A stretch of 64,000 bases of DNA, taken from contig NZ_JADHDY010000004.1 of the NCBI RefSeq assembly GCF_016820535.1, positions 186,001 to 250,000 on the forward strand, written 5' to 3'. Shown here piece by piece: positions 17,886-26,793 of the stretch. Position 1 is the stretch's first letter, and the number at the start of each line of letters is the position of its first letter. The notes under the pieces were generated by a model. The model made no database searches. It saw nothing but the letters and a program-made list of their open reading frames with translations, and was not told the DNA's origin. Both the position numbers and the translations under genes were made by a program. This stretch comes from Sporosarcina beigongshangi. GTDB taxonomy: Bacteria > Actinomycetota > Actinomycetes > Actinomycetales > Micrococcaceae.

Positions 17886-18782
17886 TTAGGTTCCGGCGAG
17901 GCCGGTGGTTGAGATGCCCTTGATGATCTGGCGCTGGAAGAACAGGAACACCACGATGAGCGGCAACGCGGCAAGCAGGGCAGAAGCCATGTTCTGGGCG
18001 TACTGGATGCCGTAGGCGCTCTTGATGGTCTGCAGTCCCACCGGCAGGGTCAACATGGAGCTGTCGTTGGTGACGATGAACGGCCACAGGAAGTTGTTCC
18101 AGGCTCCGATGAATACGAAGATGGCGACGGCGGCCAGGATGGGCCGGGACAGGGGCAGCACTATCTGGAGGAAGATGCGGATCCGTCCGGCCCCGTCAAC
18201 GAGGGCTGCGTCCTCAAGTTCCCGGGGAATCTGGTCGAAGAACTTCTTCAGCACGAACACCATGGCAGGGGCGATCACCTGGGGCAGTATGACGCCCCAG
18301 TAGGTGTCGATCATGTTGAAGGCGACCATCTGGTAGAACAGCGGGATGATCAGCACGGGCGGCGGGACGATGAGGGAGACCACAATGACGATCATGAGGA
18401 CCTTGCGGCCCTTGAAGTCAATGCGCGAGAGCGCATATGCGGCCAGCGCCGAGATGACGATCGTGACGAGGGTGATGGCGGCCGATGTGAACAACGAGTT
18501 CCAGGTCCACTGCGGGATGTTGCCCTGCTGGAGGACCTTGGCGAAGGCCTCAAAGGTGAACCCGGATTCGGGCACGATGGTGATGGGCGTCGCCGCCGCC
18601 TCTGTCTCGCTTTTCAGTGCGGTGATGGCGGCCCATGCGAAGGGAACCATCCAGGTCACAGCAAGGATTGCAACGATGATGGTGGCAATGATGCGGGAGG
18701 GTGCGATGCGCTTCTTGCGCCGCACGGGAACGTAAGATGCGGGCCGGATGGTGCGTGCCGGCGTCGTCAGGGTTGTGGCCAT
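17886..18782 (-). CDS. Carbohydrate ABC permease (AraQ/MalG type)
   Basis: This 298-residue permease has six membrane segments and an EAA loop (ELEDAALVDGAGRIRIF, about 195-211). An N-terminal basic tail (RRKKR) marks the inside. It pairs with the permease gene immediately upstream (3-bp gap) and the binding protein before it. In CUT1 importers the MalG/AraQ subunit ends near the membrane as here. No ATPase gene is in the operon, so a shared MsiK-type ATPase elsewhere is likely. Confidence 0.9.
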   Translation of the reverse strand: MATTLTTPARTIRPASYVPVRRKKRIAPSRIIATIIVAILAVTWMVPFAWAAITALKSETEAAATPITIVPESGFTFEAFAKVLQQGNIPQWTWNSLFTSAAITLVTIVISALAAYALSRIDFKGRKVLMIVIVVSLIVPPPVLIIPLFYQMVAFNMIDTYWGVILPQVIAPAMVFVLKKFFDQIPRELEDAALVDGAGRIRIFLQIVLPLSRPILAAVAIFVFIGAWNNFLWPFIVTNDSSMLTLPVGLQTIKSAYGIQYAQNMASALLAALPLIVVFLFFQRQIIKGISTTGLAGT

Positions 18783-18785
18783 GTC

Positions 18786-19724
18786 CTATGCGCTCCTCTT
18801 GCGGGTGATGGCGAACTGGGCGATCGAGACAACCACGATGAGCCCAAAGAAGATGTATGAAATGGCTGCCGAGTAACCCAGCCGGTAGCCGGTGAATCCG
18901 GTTTCAAAGATGTATTGCACGATGGTCCGGGTGGCGCCTCCGGGGCCGCCGCCTGTCATTTGGTAGACCTGGTCGAAGATTTTCAGTGAGGCCAGCACTT
19001 GCAGGATCACGATCATGATGGTGGTTTGGTTGATCTGAGGAAGGGTGATGGAGAAGAACTGGCGCCAGCCGCCGGCACCGTCGAGCGACGCCGCCTCGAA
19101 GTGCGCCTGCGGGATATTTTGCATGGCTGCGAGATACAGCAGAAAGTTGAAGCCAACTGTCCACCAAAGGGTGGCAATGACGATCGACCACATGGCGACG
19201 GCGGGGTTGTTCAGCCAGTCGACGGGCGCGATCCCGACCTTGGCCAGCGCTTCGTTGATCAAGCCCAACTGGGGGTTGAACATCCAGACGAAGAACAGCG
19301 AGACCACGGTGGATGCCAGCAGGTACGGGGCAAAGAAGGAGAGCCGCCACAGCCACTGGGCGGGCAGGCCCATGTTGACCAGGGCCGCCATGACCAGGGC
19401 CACGAGAACCAGCGGCACGGTGCTGATGACCGTGAAATACAGGGTGTTGCCCAGCGCATGCCACATGTCGGCGTCGCCGAGTGCTTCGGCGTAGTTGGCA
19501 AAGCCCAGGAAGCTGCTGTTGGCGCCGGTCAGGGACTTGCCCGTGAAGCTCATGAAGATGCCGTGGACCAGCGGCCAAATCAGGAACAACCCGAAGAACA
19601 GCAGGAACGGGGCCATGAAGGACCAGCCGTGGATCCGGTCCCGCCTGCTGCGGGCCGCATGCTTGTTTTCCGCCGCCGGTGCCTGTGGCGTGCTGACTCT
19701 GCGGATGTCTGTCGATGCACTCAA
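18786..19724 (-). CDS. Carbohydrate ABC permease (AraP/MalF type)
   Basis: This 312-residue permease has six membrane segments and an EAA loop (FEAASLDGAGGWRQFF, near 207). It starts with TTG at 19724, supported by AAGGAG 8 bp upstream. The N-terminal 30 residues are polar and cytoplasmic. It forms the heterodimeric channel with the AraQ-like partner directly downstream and is fed by the lipoprotein encoded upstream. The putative cargo, arabino-oligosaccharide, is inferred from the GH51 gene in the operon. Confidence 0.9.
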   Translation of the reverse strand: MSASTDIRRVSTPQAPAAENKHAARSRRDRIHGWSFMAPFLLFFGLFLIWPLVHGIFMSFTGKSLTGANSSFLGFANYAEALGDADMWHALGNTLYFTVISTVPLVLVALVMAALVNMGLPAQWLWRLSFFAPYLLASTVVSLFFVWMFNPQLGLINEALAKVGIAPVDWLNNPAVAMWSIVIATLWWTVGFNFLLYLAAMQNIPQAHFEAASLDGAGGWRQFFSITLPQINQTTIMIVILQVLASLKIFDQVYQMTGGGPGGATRTIVQYIFETGFTGYRLGYSAAISYIFFGLIVVVSIAQFAITRKRSA

Positions 19725-19775
19725 TGTCCAGGCTCCTTTGGCGCGATGGTGGTTTCGTTGTTGTTCATGACTGCC

Positions 19776-21113
19776 CTAAACCGGGTTGGGTTTCGACAGA
19801 AGGGTGTCCAGGCGCCGAACGAACGAATCCCAGCCATTCTTGGCCGCGGTCCGGCCCAGAAAGACGTTCTGGATGTTTTCGGCGAAGAAGCCCTGAAAGT
19901 CTGATCCCGAGCCGGTGAACCAGGCCCGTGGATCGTAGTTGATGATGTCCGCCGCCCCGGCGTAGTGCGCCTGGGGCATGAGCTCCTTGTAGGCGGCCGA
20001 TCTCACAACAGGCTGGAAGGCCGGGATGTGTCCGGCCTGCGCCCAGTTCAACGATCCCTTCAGCAGCTGGGCCACGAAGGCGTATGAATCCCGGCGCTTT
20101 TTCTCGTCAGGCGAATTTTGGTGCGGCAGCACAAAGGCATGTGAATCTGCATAGGCCGCAGGAGTGCCGAACAGGGTGGGTATGGGCATTGCATCCAGGG
20201 GCACCCCGGCGTTGATCATGGTGGGAAGTTCCCATACGCCTGAAGTGATCATGCCCGAATTCTGGCCGGCAAATTCGGCAATGGCCGTGCCTCCGTCGCC
20301 GCTGGCGGTGGCGATGGTGTCATCCAGCAACGAGCCAATGAACTCCAGAACATCCACCGCCACATCGCGATCCACCTTGGCCTTGTGGCCCGGCACCAGC
20401 TCCATGGACGCGCCATGCTGCAGGTAGAGGGTGTAGAACATGCGCCACATTTGGGCACCATCGTTGAGATATCCGTAGGAGAGTCCGTGCTTGCCGGTCA
20501 CCTTGGCCATCTCTGTGGCCACTTCCCGGAACTGGTCAGGGCCGGTGATTTCCTCGAGCTCTCCGTTGGCGCCAAGGGCGCCTGCCTTGTCAGCAATCTC
20601 TGTGTTGTACATAAGTATGAAGGGGTGGGAGTCCAGGGCTATGGAGAACACCTTGCCGTCCACCTGGCTGTTTTCCCAGATGCGCGGCGCGAAGTCTTCG
20701 GCGGTGACACCGTTCTCGGCCAGAAGGCCCAGATCCCATGCGTCCATGAGACCGCCGGGCGCATAGCCGGGCACCCGTGCCGCATGCATGATGGCCAGCT
20801 CCGGCGGACGTCCGCCGGCCGACGCCATGGCGAGCTTGGTGTAATACGGTGCGCCCCAGGCCAGGACTGTGGGGTTGACGTGCCACACGCCCTGGGACTG
20901 GTTGGCGGAATCAATCATGGCCTGCATCTTGATCCCATCACCGCCGGATAGCAGGTGCCAGAAGCGCAATTGGTCCTTCGCCGAGGCTGTGGCGGTTCCC
21001 CCACACCCGGACAGCAGCCCGGCGGCACCCAGACCGGCAAGTGCCAGTCCCCCACCCTTCAACAGCTGCCGGCGGCTCGGGCCGGGGCTGGAATTGTCTA
21101 GCGGTTGGTGCAT
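19776..21113 (-). CDS. Sugar ABC transporter substrate-binding lipoprotein
   Basis: This 445-residue family 1 binding protein has a twin-arginine motif (R14-R15, SRRQLLKGGG) and a lipobox LLSGC with Cys37, so it is probably Tat-exported and lipidated. The mature protein has the CUT1 pattern (LRFWHLLSGGDG, later FAGQNSGMITSGVWELPTMI). It is first in the operon SBP-permease-permease-abfA and is preceded by a LacI-type operator at 21247-21260. The ligand is inferred to be arabinose-containing oligosaccharide. Confidence 0.9.
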   Translation of the reverse strand: MHQPLDNSSPGPSRRQLLKGGGLALAGLGAAGLLSGCGGTATASAKDQLRFWHLLSGGDGIKMQAMIDSANQSQGVWHVNPTVLAWGAPYYTKLAMASAGGRPPELAIMHAARVPGYAPGGLMDAWDLGLLAENGVTAEDFAPRIWENSQVDGKVFSIALDSHPFILMYNTEIADKAGALGANGELEEITGPDQFREVATEMAKVTGKHGLSYGYLNDGAQMWRMFYTLYLQHGASMELVPGHKAKVDRDVAVDVLEFIGSLLDDTIATASGDGGTAIAEFAGQNSGMITSGVWELPTMINAGVPLDAMPIPTLFGTPAAYADSHAFVLPHQNSPDEKKRRDSYAFVAQLLKGSLNWAQAGHIPAFQPVVRSAAYKELMPQAHYAGAADIINYDPRAWFTGSGSDFQGFFAENIQNVFLGRTAAKNGWDSFVRRLDTLLSKPNPV

Positions 21114-21246
21114 CGGTCACTCCTTTGGACGCGAACTCACTTTGGCTGCCTGCCCGCGTCCAGCGCCGCCGGATCGGGAGGAGGGTGGACCACCGTGTGA
21201 CCCAAACCACACATTACATCGTTGTAATAGCAAGTACAAGAGAAAT

Positions 21247-21260
21247 TGTTAGCGCGCACA
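21247..21260. promoter_or_regulatory. LacI-family operator upstream of the arabinoside operon
   Basis: TGTTAGCGCGCACA matches the central-CpG palindrome bound by LacI/GalR regulators and differs by one base from the site at 23441-23454. It lies 134 bp upstream of the binding-protein start, between the LacI gene and its presumed target. Confidence 0.75.
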
Positions 21261-21291
21261 AAATATTTCTTTCCCGCTTGTTCGGGACGCT

Positions 21292-22299
21292 TCAGTGCGT
21301 CCCGGTGCTGGCCCGGGGAACGAGGCGGTACGGCATCTGGACGTGGACGGGCGCGCGCCCGGGATCGGCCATTCGTTCCGTGAGCAGCTTAAGCGCAGCC
21401 TTCGCCATGGCTGCCTTGTCGACCGACACGGTGGTCAGCGCGGGCACCGCGAAGCGTCCGTCGGCGATGTCGTCAAAACCGGCCACCACGACGTCGTCGG
21501 GCACGCGATGCCCGGCCGAGTGCAGGACGCTCAGCACGCCAATGGCCAGCGAGTCCGTAAAACAAAAGATGGCTTCTGGCAGGGCATGGCCGGCCGCCAG
21601 GTGCCCTGACAGGGCGGCAGCACTGCCCGACGGGCTCCAGTCGTCGCAGGCAATTTCCAGCTCGGGTCCGGTGGGCAGTCCCATCGCGGCCATGGCTTCG
21701 CGGTATCCCTGCGTCCGGACCAGGGCCGTGGCCGAGCCGCGGGTGGAATCGGCACCCAACACCGCTATCCGGCGTCGTCCATGGCGGGCCAGGGCCCGGG
21801 TCATCTCGCGTGCGGCGGCAACATTGTCCACGGCGACCTGGTCCACGCTGTGCTGGGACACCTCGCCCAGCAGGACCATGGGTGGCAGGCTGCCGCCGAT
21901 GCGGATGGCACTTTCCTCCAGTGCGACGGGGTTGAGGATGAGCCCGTCCACCATGTTGGCCCGGGCCCGGGAGACCAATTCAAACTCCCGGCGGGGGTTC
22001 GTGCCGGTTTCCTCGATTTGAATGGCCCACCCCATGGCATGGGCCTCCTCCACGATGTGGTGGGCCAATTCTGCGGAGTAAGGTGTGCCCAGGTCCGGAA
22101 GGGCAAGGCCGATCAGCCCGGTGCGGCCGTTTCGCAGGCCGCGGGCGGAGAGGTTGGGCACATAGTCGAGGGCGGCCAGGGCGGCTTCGACTTTTGCCCG
22201 GGTGCCGGGGCTGACAGGAACCAGCCCGTTGACAACATTGGAGACTGTCTTCGGGGACACCCCGGCCCGGGCGGCAACATCCTTCACCGTGGCCCGCAT
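21292..22299 (-). CDS. LacI family transcriptional regulator
   Basis: This 335-residue repressor has the LacI helix-turn-helix and hinge at the N-terminus (TVKDVAARAGVSPKTVSNVV, residues 3-22) and a periplasmic-binding-like effector domain (about 60-330). Its position directly upstream of the arabinoside importer and downstream of an epimerase gene, together with two matching operators (21247 and 23441), points to control of both transcripts. The effector is probably a pentose or arabino-oligosaccharide. ATG 22299 is a natural start, with the HTH beginning at residue 3. Confidence 0.92.
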   Translation of the reverse strand: MRATVKDVAARAGVSPKTVSNVVNGLVPVSPGTRAKVEAALAALDYVPNLSARGLRNGRTGLIGLALPDLGTPYSAELAHHIVEEAHAMGWAIQIEETGTNPRREFELVSRARANMVDGLILNPVALEESAIRIGGSLPPMVLLGEVSQHSVDQVAVDNVAAAREMTRALARHGRRRIAVLGADSTRGSATALVRTQGYREAMAAMGLPTGPELEIACDDWSPSGSAAALSGHLAAGHALPEAIFCFTDSLAIGVLSVLHSAGHRVPDDVVVAGFDDIADGRFAVPALTTVSVDKAAMAKAALKLLTERMADPGRAPVHVQMPYRLVPRASTGTH

Positions 22300-22435
22300 C
22301 CCGTTACCTCGCTTCGCTGCAGGTGGCTACATCGACGCCGGCTTGGCGCCCTGAACCGATGCTACAAGATGCAGCGCCCGCAGCGGCGCCCTCCAGGCAG
22401 GGCACTCACGTTGACTGGCCGGCTGCCGCCCCAAG

Positions 22436-23383
22436 TCAGCCGCCAAATATGGTCCAGCCGGCAGAGTGCGAAGCGCCTGGCGCCAGGGTGATGAGATCCG
22501 CCCCGGAGTTGAAGGCGTCGGGAGGGCAGGTCATCGGCTCAACTGCCAGGCCAAGGCGGCTGGCGGCCGGGTGCTGCTTGTCGGCAGTGTGGATCTGCAG
22601 CCAGGGGCAGGTGGCATCCCAGCGCATGCCAACGTATGAGCCAGAGGGGTCGGTGACCTTCAGCTCGGAGGCACCGGCGGCATCGGTGGCAAACCGGGTG
22701 AACGCGTGGTCCATCTCGGCTACCCCGATGGCCTTGGCCGTGCGGAAGTCAAAGGCATGTCCGTCCACCGGCTGAAGCTCCAGGGGCAGCAGGCGGTCCG
22801 GGGTCACCGCGAGGTATTCGGCGGCTCCGAACTCCAGAGTCCATTGATCCAGCGGGGCCGGACCCGCAACAAGGTATGGGTGCGGGCACACGCCATAGGG
22901 GGCAGCAGACGTCCCGATGTTGATGGCAGTGACCGTGCAATGCAGCCCGTCGGCGTCAATCCGGTACTCCGCCGTGATGGCCAGCGGCTCCGGATAGCCG
23001 GCCGACGCTTCAATGCCGCAGCGCAAGGTGAGGGATTCGCCGTCGTGCTTCACCAGGTCCCACAGGCGGCCAAAGACCAGCCCGTGCAGGGCCGTGCCGC
23101 GGTCCGGCTCGTTCAGGGGCAGGTGCTGGACAGTGCCTTGCCAGCGGTAGGCGCCGTCGGCGATCCGGTTGGGCCAGGGCGCGGCTATGATGCCGCGGTA
23201 ATCCGGGATGGGGTGTGCCGGGTCGAAGGGGACCACCAGCTCGCGCCCGCCGAACTGCAGCGAGGACAGGGCGGCACCACGGGAGGTGACGGCGGCGGTG
23301 TATTTCCCTGCGGAAATCAGGAACACGTCCCCGTTTTCGGCCGTTGCCCGCCGCGGGCCGGCCTTCACTTCTGTTGCTTGCAT
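22436..23383 (-). CDS. Aldose 1-epimerase family protein
   Basis: This 315-residue protein belongs to the galactose mutarotase-like family (PDYRGIIAAPWPNRIADGAY near 60-79, GTALHGLVFGR with the conserved His near 98, VCPHPYLV with the second His near 167). It interconverts alpha and beta anomers of aldoses. It lies upstream of the LacI gene in the same direction, preceded by a LacI operator at 23441, so it may be co-transcribed with the repressor. It probably serves the arabinose/xylose genes on either side. Confidence 0.88.
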   Translation of the reverse strand: MQATEVKAGPRRATAENGDVFLISAGKYTAAVTSRGAALSSLQFGGRELVVPFDPAHPIPDYRGIIAAPWPNRIADGAYRWQGTVQHLPLNEPDRGTALHGLVFGRLWDLVKHDGESLTLRCGIEASAGYPEPLAITAEYRIDADGLHCTVTAINIGTSAAPYGVCPHPYLVAGPAPLDQWTLEFGAAEYLAVTPDRLLPLELQPVDGHAFDFRTAKAIGVAEMDHAFTRFATDAAGASELKVTDPSGSYVGMRWDATCPWLQIHTADKQHPAASRLGLAVEPMTCPPDAFNSGADLITLAPGASHSAGWTIFGG

Positions 23384-23440
23384 CGGGTCTCCTGCTTGGT
23401 TCGGGCATGGCCGTTCGGCCGAGTTTTGCTTCGGAACAAG

Positions 23441-23454
23441 TGTTAGCGCTCACA
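23441..23454. promoter_or_regulatory. LacI-family operator upstream of the epimerase-LacI transcript
   Basis: TGTTAGCGCTCACA lies 57 bp upstream of the epimerase start and is the close twin of the site at 21247-21260. The shared sequence suggests one regulator, most simply the LacI protein encoded between them, with autoregulation. Confidence 0.75.
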
Positions 23455-23625
23455 GACCGACTGTCAAGGACTGTCCGAGGCCATCCGGTGCATCTGCGTC
23501 GCGTTCCCGGCCCTTGCCGCCAGCAGGGGAGCTGCAATGGCCGCCCGAAAACACCGGGCCTCCAACGGCGTCAATCCAGGCAACGAACTGTGGCGAAGCC
23601 CAACGGCCGGGACTAGGGTGTGGTC

Positions 23626-23793
23626 ATGAGCAAGAACCCAGACTATGACGACACAGAGTTGATCCACGAGAGCCCCTCGCGCGATCATCTGGCTGACGTG
23701 TACCGAGAGATGGTGACCCCGGACATCGACGAGATGAACGAACACGCACGAACGCTGGAGCAGGAATCCGAAACGGAACCCGACAAGCTGTAA
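23626..23793 (+). CDS. Small acidic hypothetical protein (55 residues)
   Basis: The frame starts MSKNPDYDDTELIHESPS and ends TEPDKL before TAA 23791-23793. It is strongly acidic, has no hydrophobic segment and is predicted to be soluble. A -10-like TAGGGT (23614-23619) ends 6 bp before the ATG and no Shine-Dalgarno is seen, which fits leaderless transcription. No homologue is recognised. It sits alone between the epimerase (divergent) and xylA. Coding potential is judged from composition and context only. Confidence 0.55.
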   Translation: MSKNPDYDDTELIHESPSRDHLADVYREMVTPDIDEMNEHARTLEQESETEPDKL

Positions 23794-23967
23794 TGAGGAC
23801 CCGCCCGGGCCACGTGCCGAGTCATCAGGCACGCTCACGCCACCCTATTTTGCCGCCCTTGTCTACAAAATGCCATCGGCGCGGGCGCGGAGTGGTAAAT
23901 CCAGGGAATTGAGCGTCAATAGCGCGCAGCAAGAAATCCAAGCCGATCATTGACAGCACTCAAAAGC

Positions 23968-23983
23968 CTACATATGTTTGTAG
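23968..23983. promoter_or_regulatory. Small palindrome in the xylA promoter region
   Basis: CTACA (23968-23972), six bases, TGTAG (23979-23983), in an AT-rich patch 48-63 bp before the xylA ATG. Such a site could be the operator of the ROK repressor encoded downstream of xylB; evidence is positional only. Confidence 0.35.
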
Positions 23984-24030
23984 TCAGAACTTATTAAAGA
24001 GATCTGCACCACCGACACTTGGAGGCACCC

Positions 24031-25221
24031 ATGGCTCTCGAGCCCACACGCGAAGACAAATTCTCCTTTGGCCTATGGACCATCGGCTGGAATGCCCAGG
24101 ACCAGTTCGGCTCGGCCACCCGCCCGCACCTGGACACGGTGGAGGCCGTCAACAAGCTGAGCGACCTCGGCGCCTACGGCATGACCTTCCACGACGACGA
24201 CCTCTTCCCCTTCGAATCCACCCCGGCCCAGCGCCGCACGGAGATCGACCGGCTCAAGGGGGCCCTGGATTCCACGGGCCTGGTCATCCCCATGATCACC
24301 ACCAACCTCTTCAGCAACCCGGTGTTCAAGGACGGCGGCTTCACCTCCAATGACCGCAGCGTGCGCCGCTTCGCCATCCGCAAGGTCATCGAGAACCTGG
24401 ACCTGGCCGCCGAGCTCGGCGCTGAAACCTTTGTCATGTGGGGCGGCCGCGAAGGCAGCGAATACGACTCCGCCAAGGACATCCAGGGCGCCCTCGAACG
24501 CTACCGCGAGGCCGTGAACCTGCTCGGCGACTACGTCACCGACAAGGGCTACAACATCCGCTTCGCCATCGAGCCCAAGCCGAACGAACCCCGGGGCGAC
24601 ATCCTCCTGCCCACCCTGGGCCACGCCCTCGCGTTCATCGAGACGCTGGAGCGCCCGGAGCTCGTGGGCATCAACCCGGAAACCGGCCACGAGCAGATGG
24701 CCGGGCTGAACTTCACCCACGGCATCGCCCAGGCCCTCTACCAGGGCAAGCTGTTCCACATCGACCTCAACGGCCAGCGCGGCGTGAAGTTCGACCAGGA
24801 CCTCGTCTTCGGCCACGGTGACCTGCAGAACGCCTTCTCCCTCGTGGACCTGCTCGAAAACGGCGGCCCCAACGGCACCCCCGCCTACACCGGCCCCCGC
24901 CACTTCGACTACAAGCCCTCCCGCACCGAGGACATCAACGGTGTGTGGGATTCGGCCGCTGCCAACATGCGCATGTACCTCCTCCTGAAGGAACGCGCCG
25001 CTGCATTCCGCGCCGACCCCGAAGTCCAGGCCGCCCTCGCCTTCTCCAAGGTCGATGAAATCAACGTCCCCACGCTGAACCCGGGCGAAGGCTACGACGC
25101 CCTGCTCGCCGACAAGTCCGCCTACGAAGACTTCGACGCAGCCCCCTACTTCGGCGGCAAGGGCTTCGGCTTCGTCAAGCTCCAGCAGCTGTTCCTCGAG
25201 CACCTGCTCGGCGCGAGGTAA
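24031..25221 (+). CDS. xylA: Xylose isomerase
   Basis: This 396-residue enzyme isomerises D-xylose to D-xylulose. It shows the actinobacterial class I pattern: [15 protein letters not shown] at the start, FVMWGGREG near 140, the metal-binding [20 protein letters not shown] near 181-200, and the [16 protein letters not shown] and FGHGDL ligand segments near 244-265. ATG 24031 is chosen because GGAGG lies 5 bp upstream; a TTG at 24019 would include that RBS in the coding region. xylB follows after 3 bp. Confidence 0.97.
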   Translation: MALEPTREDKFSFGLWTIGWNAQDQFGSATRPHLDTVEAVNKLSDLGAYGMTFHDDDLFPFESTPAQRRTEIDRLKGALDSTGLVIPMITTNLFSNPVFKDGGFTSNDRSVRRFAIRKVIENLDLAAELGAETFVMWGGREGSEYDSAKDIQGALERYREAVNLLGDYVTDKGYNIRFAIEPKPNEPRGDILLPTLGHALAFIETLERPELVGINPETGHEQMAGLNFTHGIAQALYQGKLFHIDLNGQRGVKFDQDLVFGHGDLQNAFSLVDLLENGGPNGTPAYTGPRHFDYKPSRTEDINGVWDSAAANMRMYLLLKERAAAFRADPEVQAALAFSKVDEINVPTLNPGEGYDALLADKSAYEDFDAAPYFGGKGFGFVKLQQLFLEHLLGAR

Positions 25222-25224
25222 TCC

Positions 25225-26685
25225 ATGGCGCTCGTTGCCGGAGTCGACTCATCGACCCAAAGTTGCAAGGTTGTCATCGTTGATTCCGGCACCGGGCGCA
25301 CGGTCCGCGAGGGCAAGGCGGCCCATCCGGACGGCACGGAGATAGACCCGCGCCACTGGTGGGATGCGCTGCAAAGCGCCATGCACGACGCCGGAGGGCT
25401 GGCTGATGTGTCCGCCATCGCCGTCGCAGGGCAACAGCACGGGATGGTCCTGTTGGATTCGGACGGGCAGGTGGTCCGTCCCGCACTGCTGTGGAACGAC
25501 ACCCGCTCCGCCCCTTCCGCAGAAGCCCTCACCGCCGAGGTGGGTGCCGCCCAGTTGGCCGCCCGCTGCGGCTCGGTCCCCGTCGCTTCCCTGACGATCA
25601 CCAAGGTTCGCTGGGTCCGCGACAACGAGCCGGAGCATGCCACCTGCGTTGCCGCCGTCGCGCTCCCCCACGATTGGCTGTCCTGGCGGCTGCGCGGCTA
25701 CGGCCCTGTGGGTGAAAGCCCGCTGGGCCCGGACCTGGAACAGCTGGCCACGGACCGCTCCGACGCATCCGGCACCGGCTACTGGTCGCCGTCGGCCGGG
25801 CGCTACGACCTGGGCCTGTTCGAGCTGGCCTTCGGCAGGACCGCGCGCGAGGCCGGGTCGCCGCTGGGAGGCTCCGTGATTCTGCCCCGCGTCGCCTCCC
25901 CCGACGCATCCATCGGCACCGTCCATCCCAGCCTGTTCAATGCCGCGCCCGACGGCGTCCGGCTGGCGGCAGGTGCCGGCGACAACGCGGCGGGCGCGCT
26001 GGGCCTGGGTGCCGCGGCTGGCGATGTGGTGGTCTCCGTGGGGACAAGCGGCACCGTTTTTGCCGTTGCCGAGACGCCGGGGAACGATCCCACCGGAACC
26101 ATCGCCGGCTTCGCCGACGCCTCCGGCGCGTACCTGCCCATCGCCGTCACTCTCAATGCGGCACGTGTTCTCGGTTCCGTCTCCACGCTGCTCGGCGTCA
26201 CCTTTGACGAGTTTGCGGAACTGGCGCTGGCCGCCCAACCCGGCAGTGCCGGCGTCGTGCTTGTGCCTTATTTTGAGGGCGAGCGCACCCCCAACCTGCC
26301 GGACGCCAAGGCCAGCTTCCACGGACTGAGCATCGCCTCGACCACGCGTGAGAACATTTCGCGCGCAGCCATCGAGGGCATGCTGTGCGGGCTGGCCGGC
26401 GGGCTCGAGGCGATTGTCGGGAGCGGGGTGGCGGCGAAGCGGCTGCTGCTGATTGGCGGCGCCGTGCAGAATCCGGCGGTGCAGGCGGTGGCGGGGCAGG
26501 TCTTCGACGTGCCCGTCGTCATCCCCACCCCGGGCGAATACGTTGCGCGCGGCGCGGCAGTGCAGGCTGCGTGGGTGCTGGCTGGCAGCCGTCCGGATTG
26601 GCCGCTGGAAACCGCGCCCGCCCCGGCCGCCGACCACCGTCCCGAGATCCTGGCGAACTACAAGGCGGCCGCGCTGCGCGCATAG
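25225..26685 (+). CDS. xylB: Xylulokinase
   Basis: This 486-residue FGGY kinase phosphorylates D-xylulose to xylulose-5-phosphate, feeding the pentose phosphate pathway. It has the N-terminal ATPase loop GVDSSTQSCKVVIVD, the substrate-binding VAGQQHGMVLLD and LLWNDTRS segments, and the C-terminal LLLIGGAVQNPAVQAV FGGY signature. It begins 3 bp after xylA, so the two are co-transcribed. Confidence 0.96.
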   Translation: MALVAGVDSSTQSCKVVIVDSGTGRTVREGKAAHPDGTEIDPRHWWDALQSAMHDAGGLADVSAIAVAGQQHGMVLLDSDGQVVRPALLWNDTRSAPSAEALTAEVGAAQLAARCGSVPVASLTITKVRWVRDNEPEHATCVAAVALPHDWLSWRLRGYGPVGESPLGPDLEQLATDRSDASGTGYWSPSAGRYDLGLFELAFGRTAREAGSPLGGSVILPRVASPDASIGTVHPSLFNAAPDGVRLAAGAGDNAAGALGLGAAAGDVVVSVGTSGTVFAVAETPGNDPTGTIAGFADASGAYLPIAVTLNAARVLGSVSTLLGVTFDEFAELALAAQPGSAGVVLVPYFEGERTPNLPDAKASFHGLSIASTTRENISRAAIEGMLCGLAGGLEAIVGSGVAAKRLLLIGGAVQNPAVQAVAGQVFDVPVVIPTPGEYVARGAAVQAAWVLAGSRPDWPLETAPAPAADHRPEILANYKAAALRA

Positions 26686-26793
26686 GCGCCGCACTCCGTC
26701 ATGAAGGGCGGCCCACACCCGACCCCAAGTACCCTCGGGTAATATGGTGCGGGCCGCTTTTCCCTAGCAAGCGTGTCGAAAGAGGTGGTTCGA

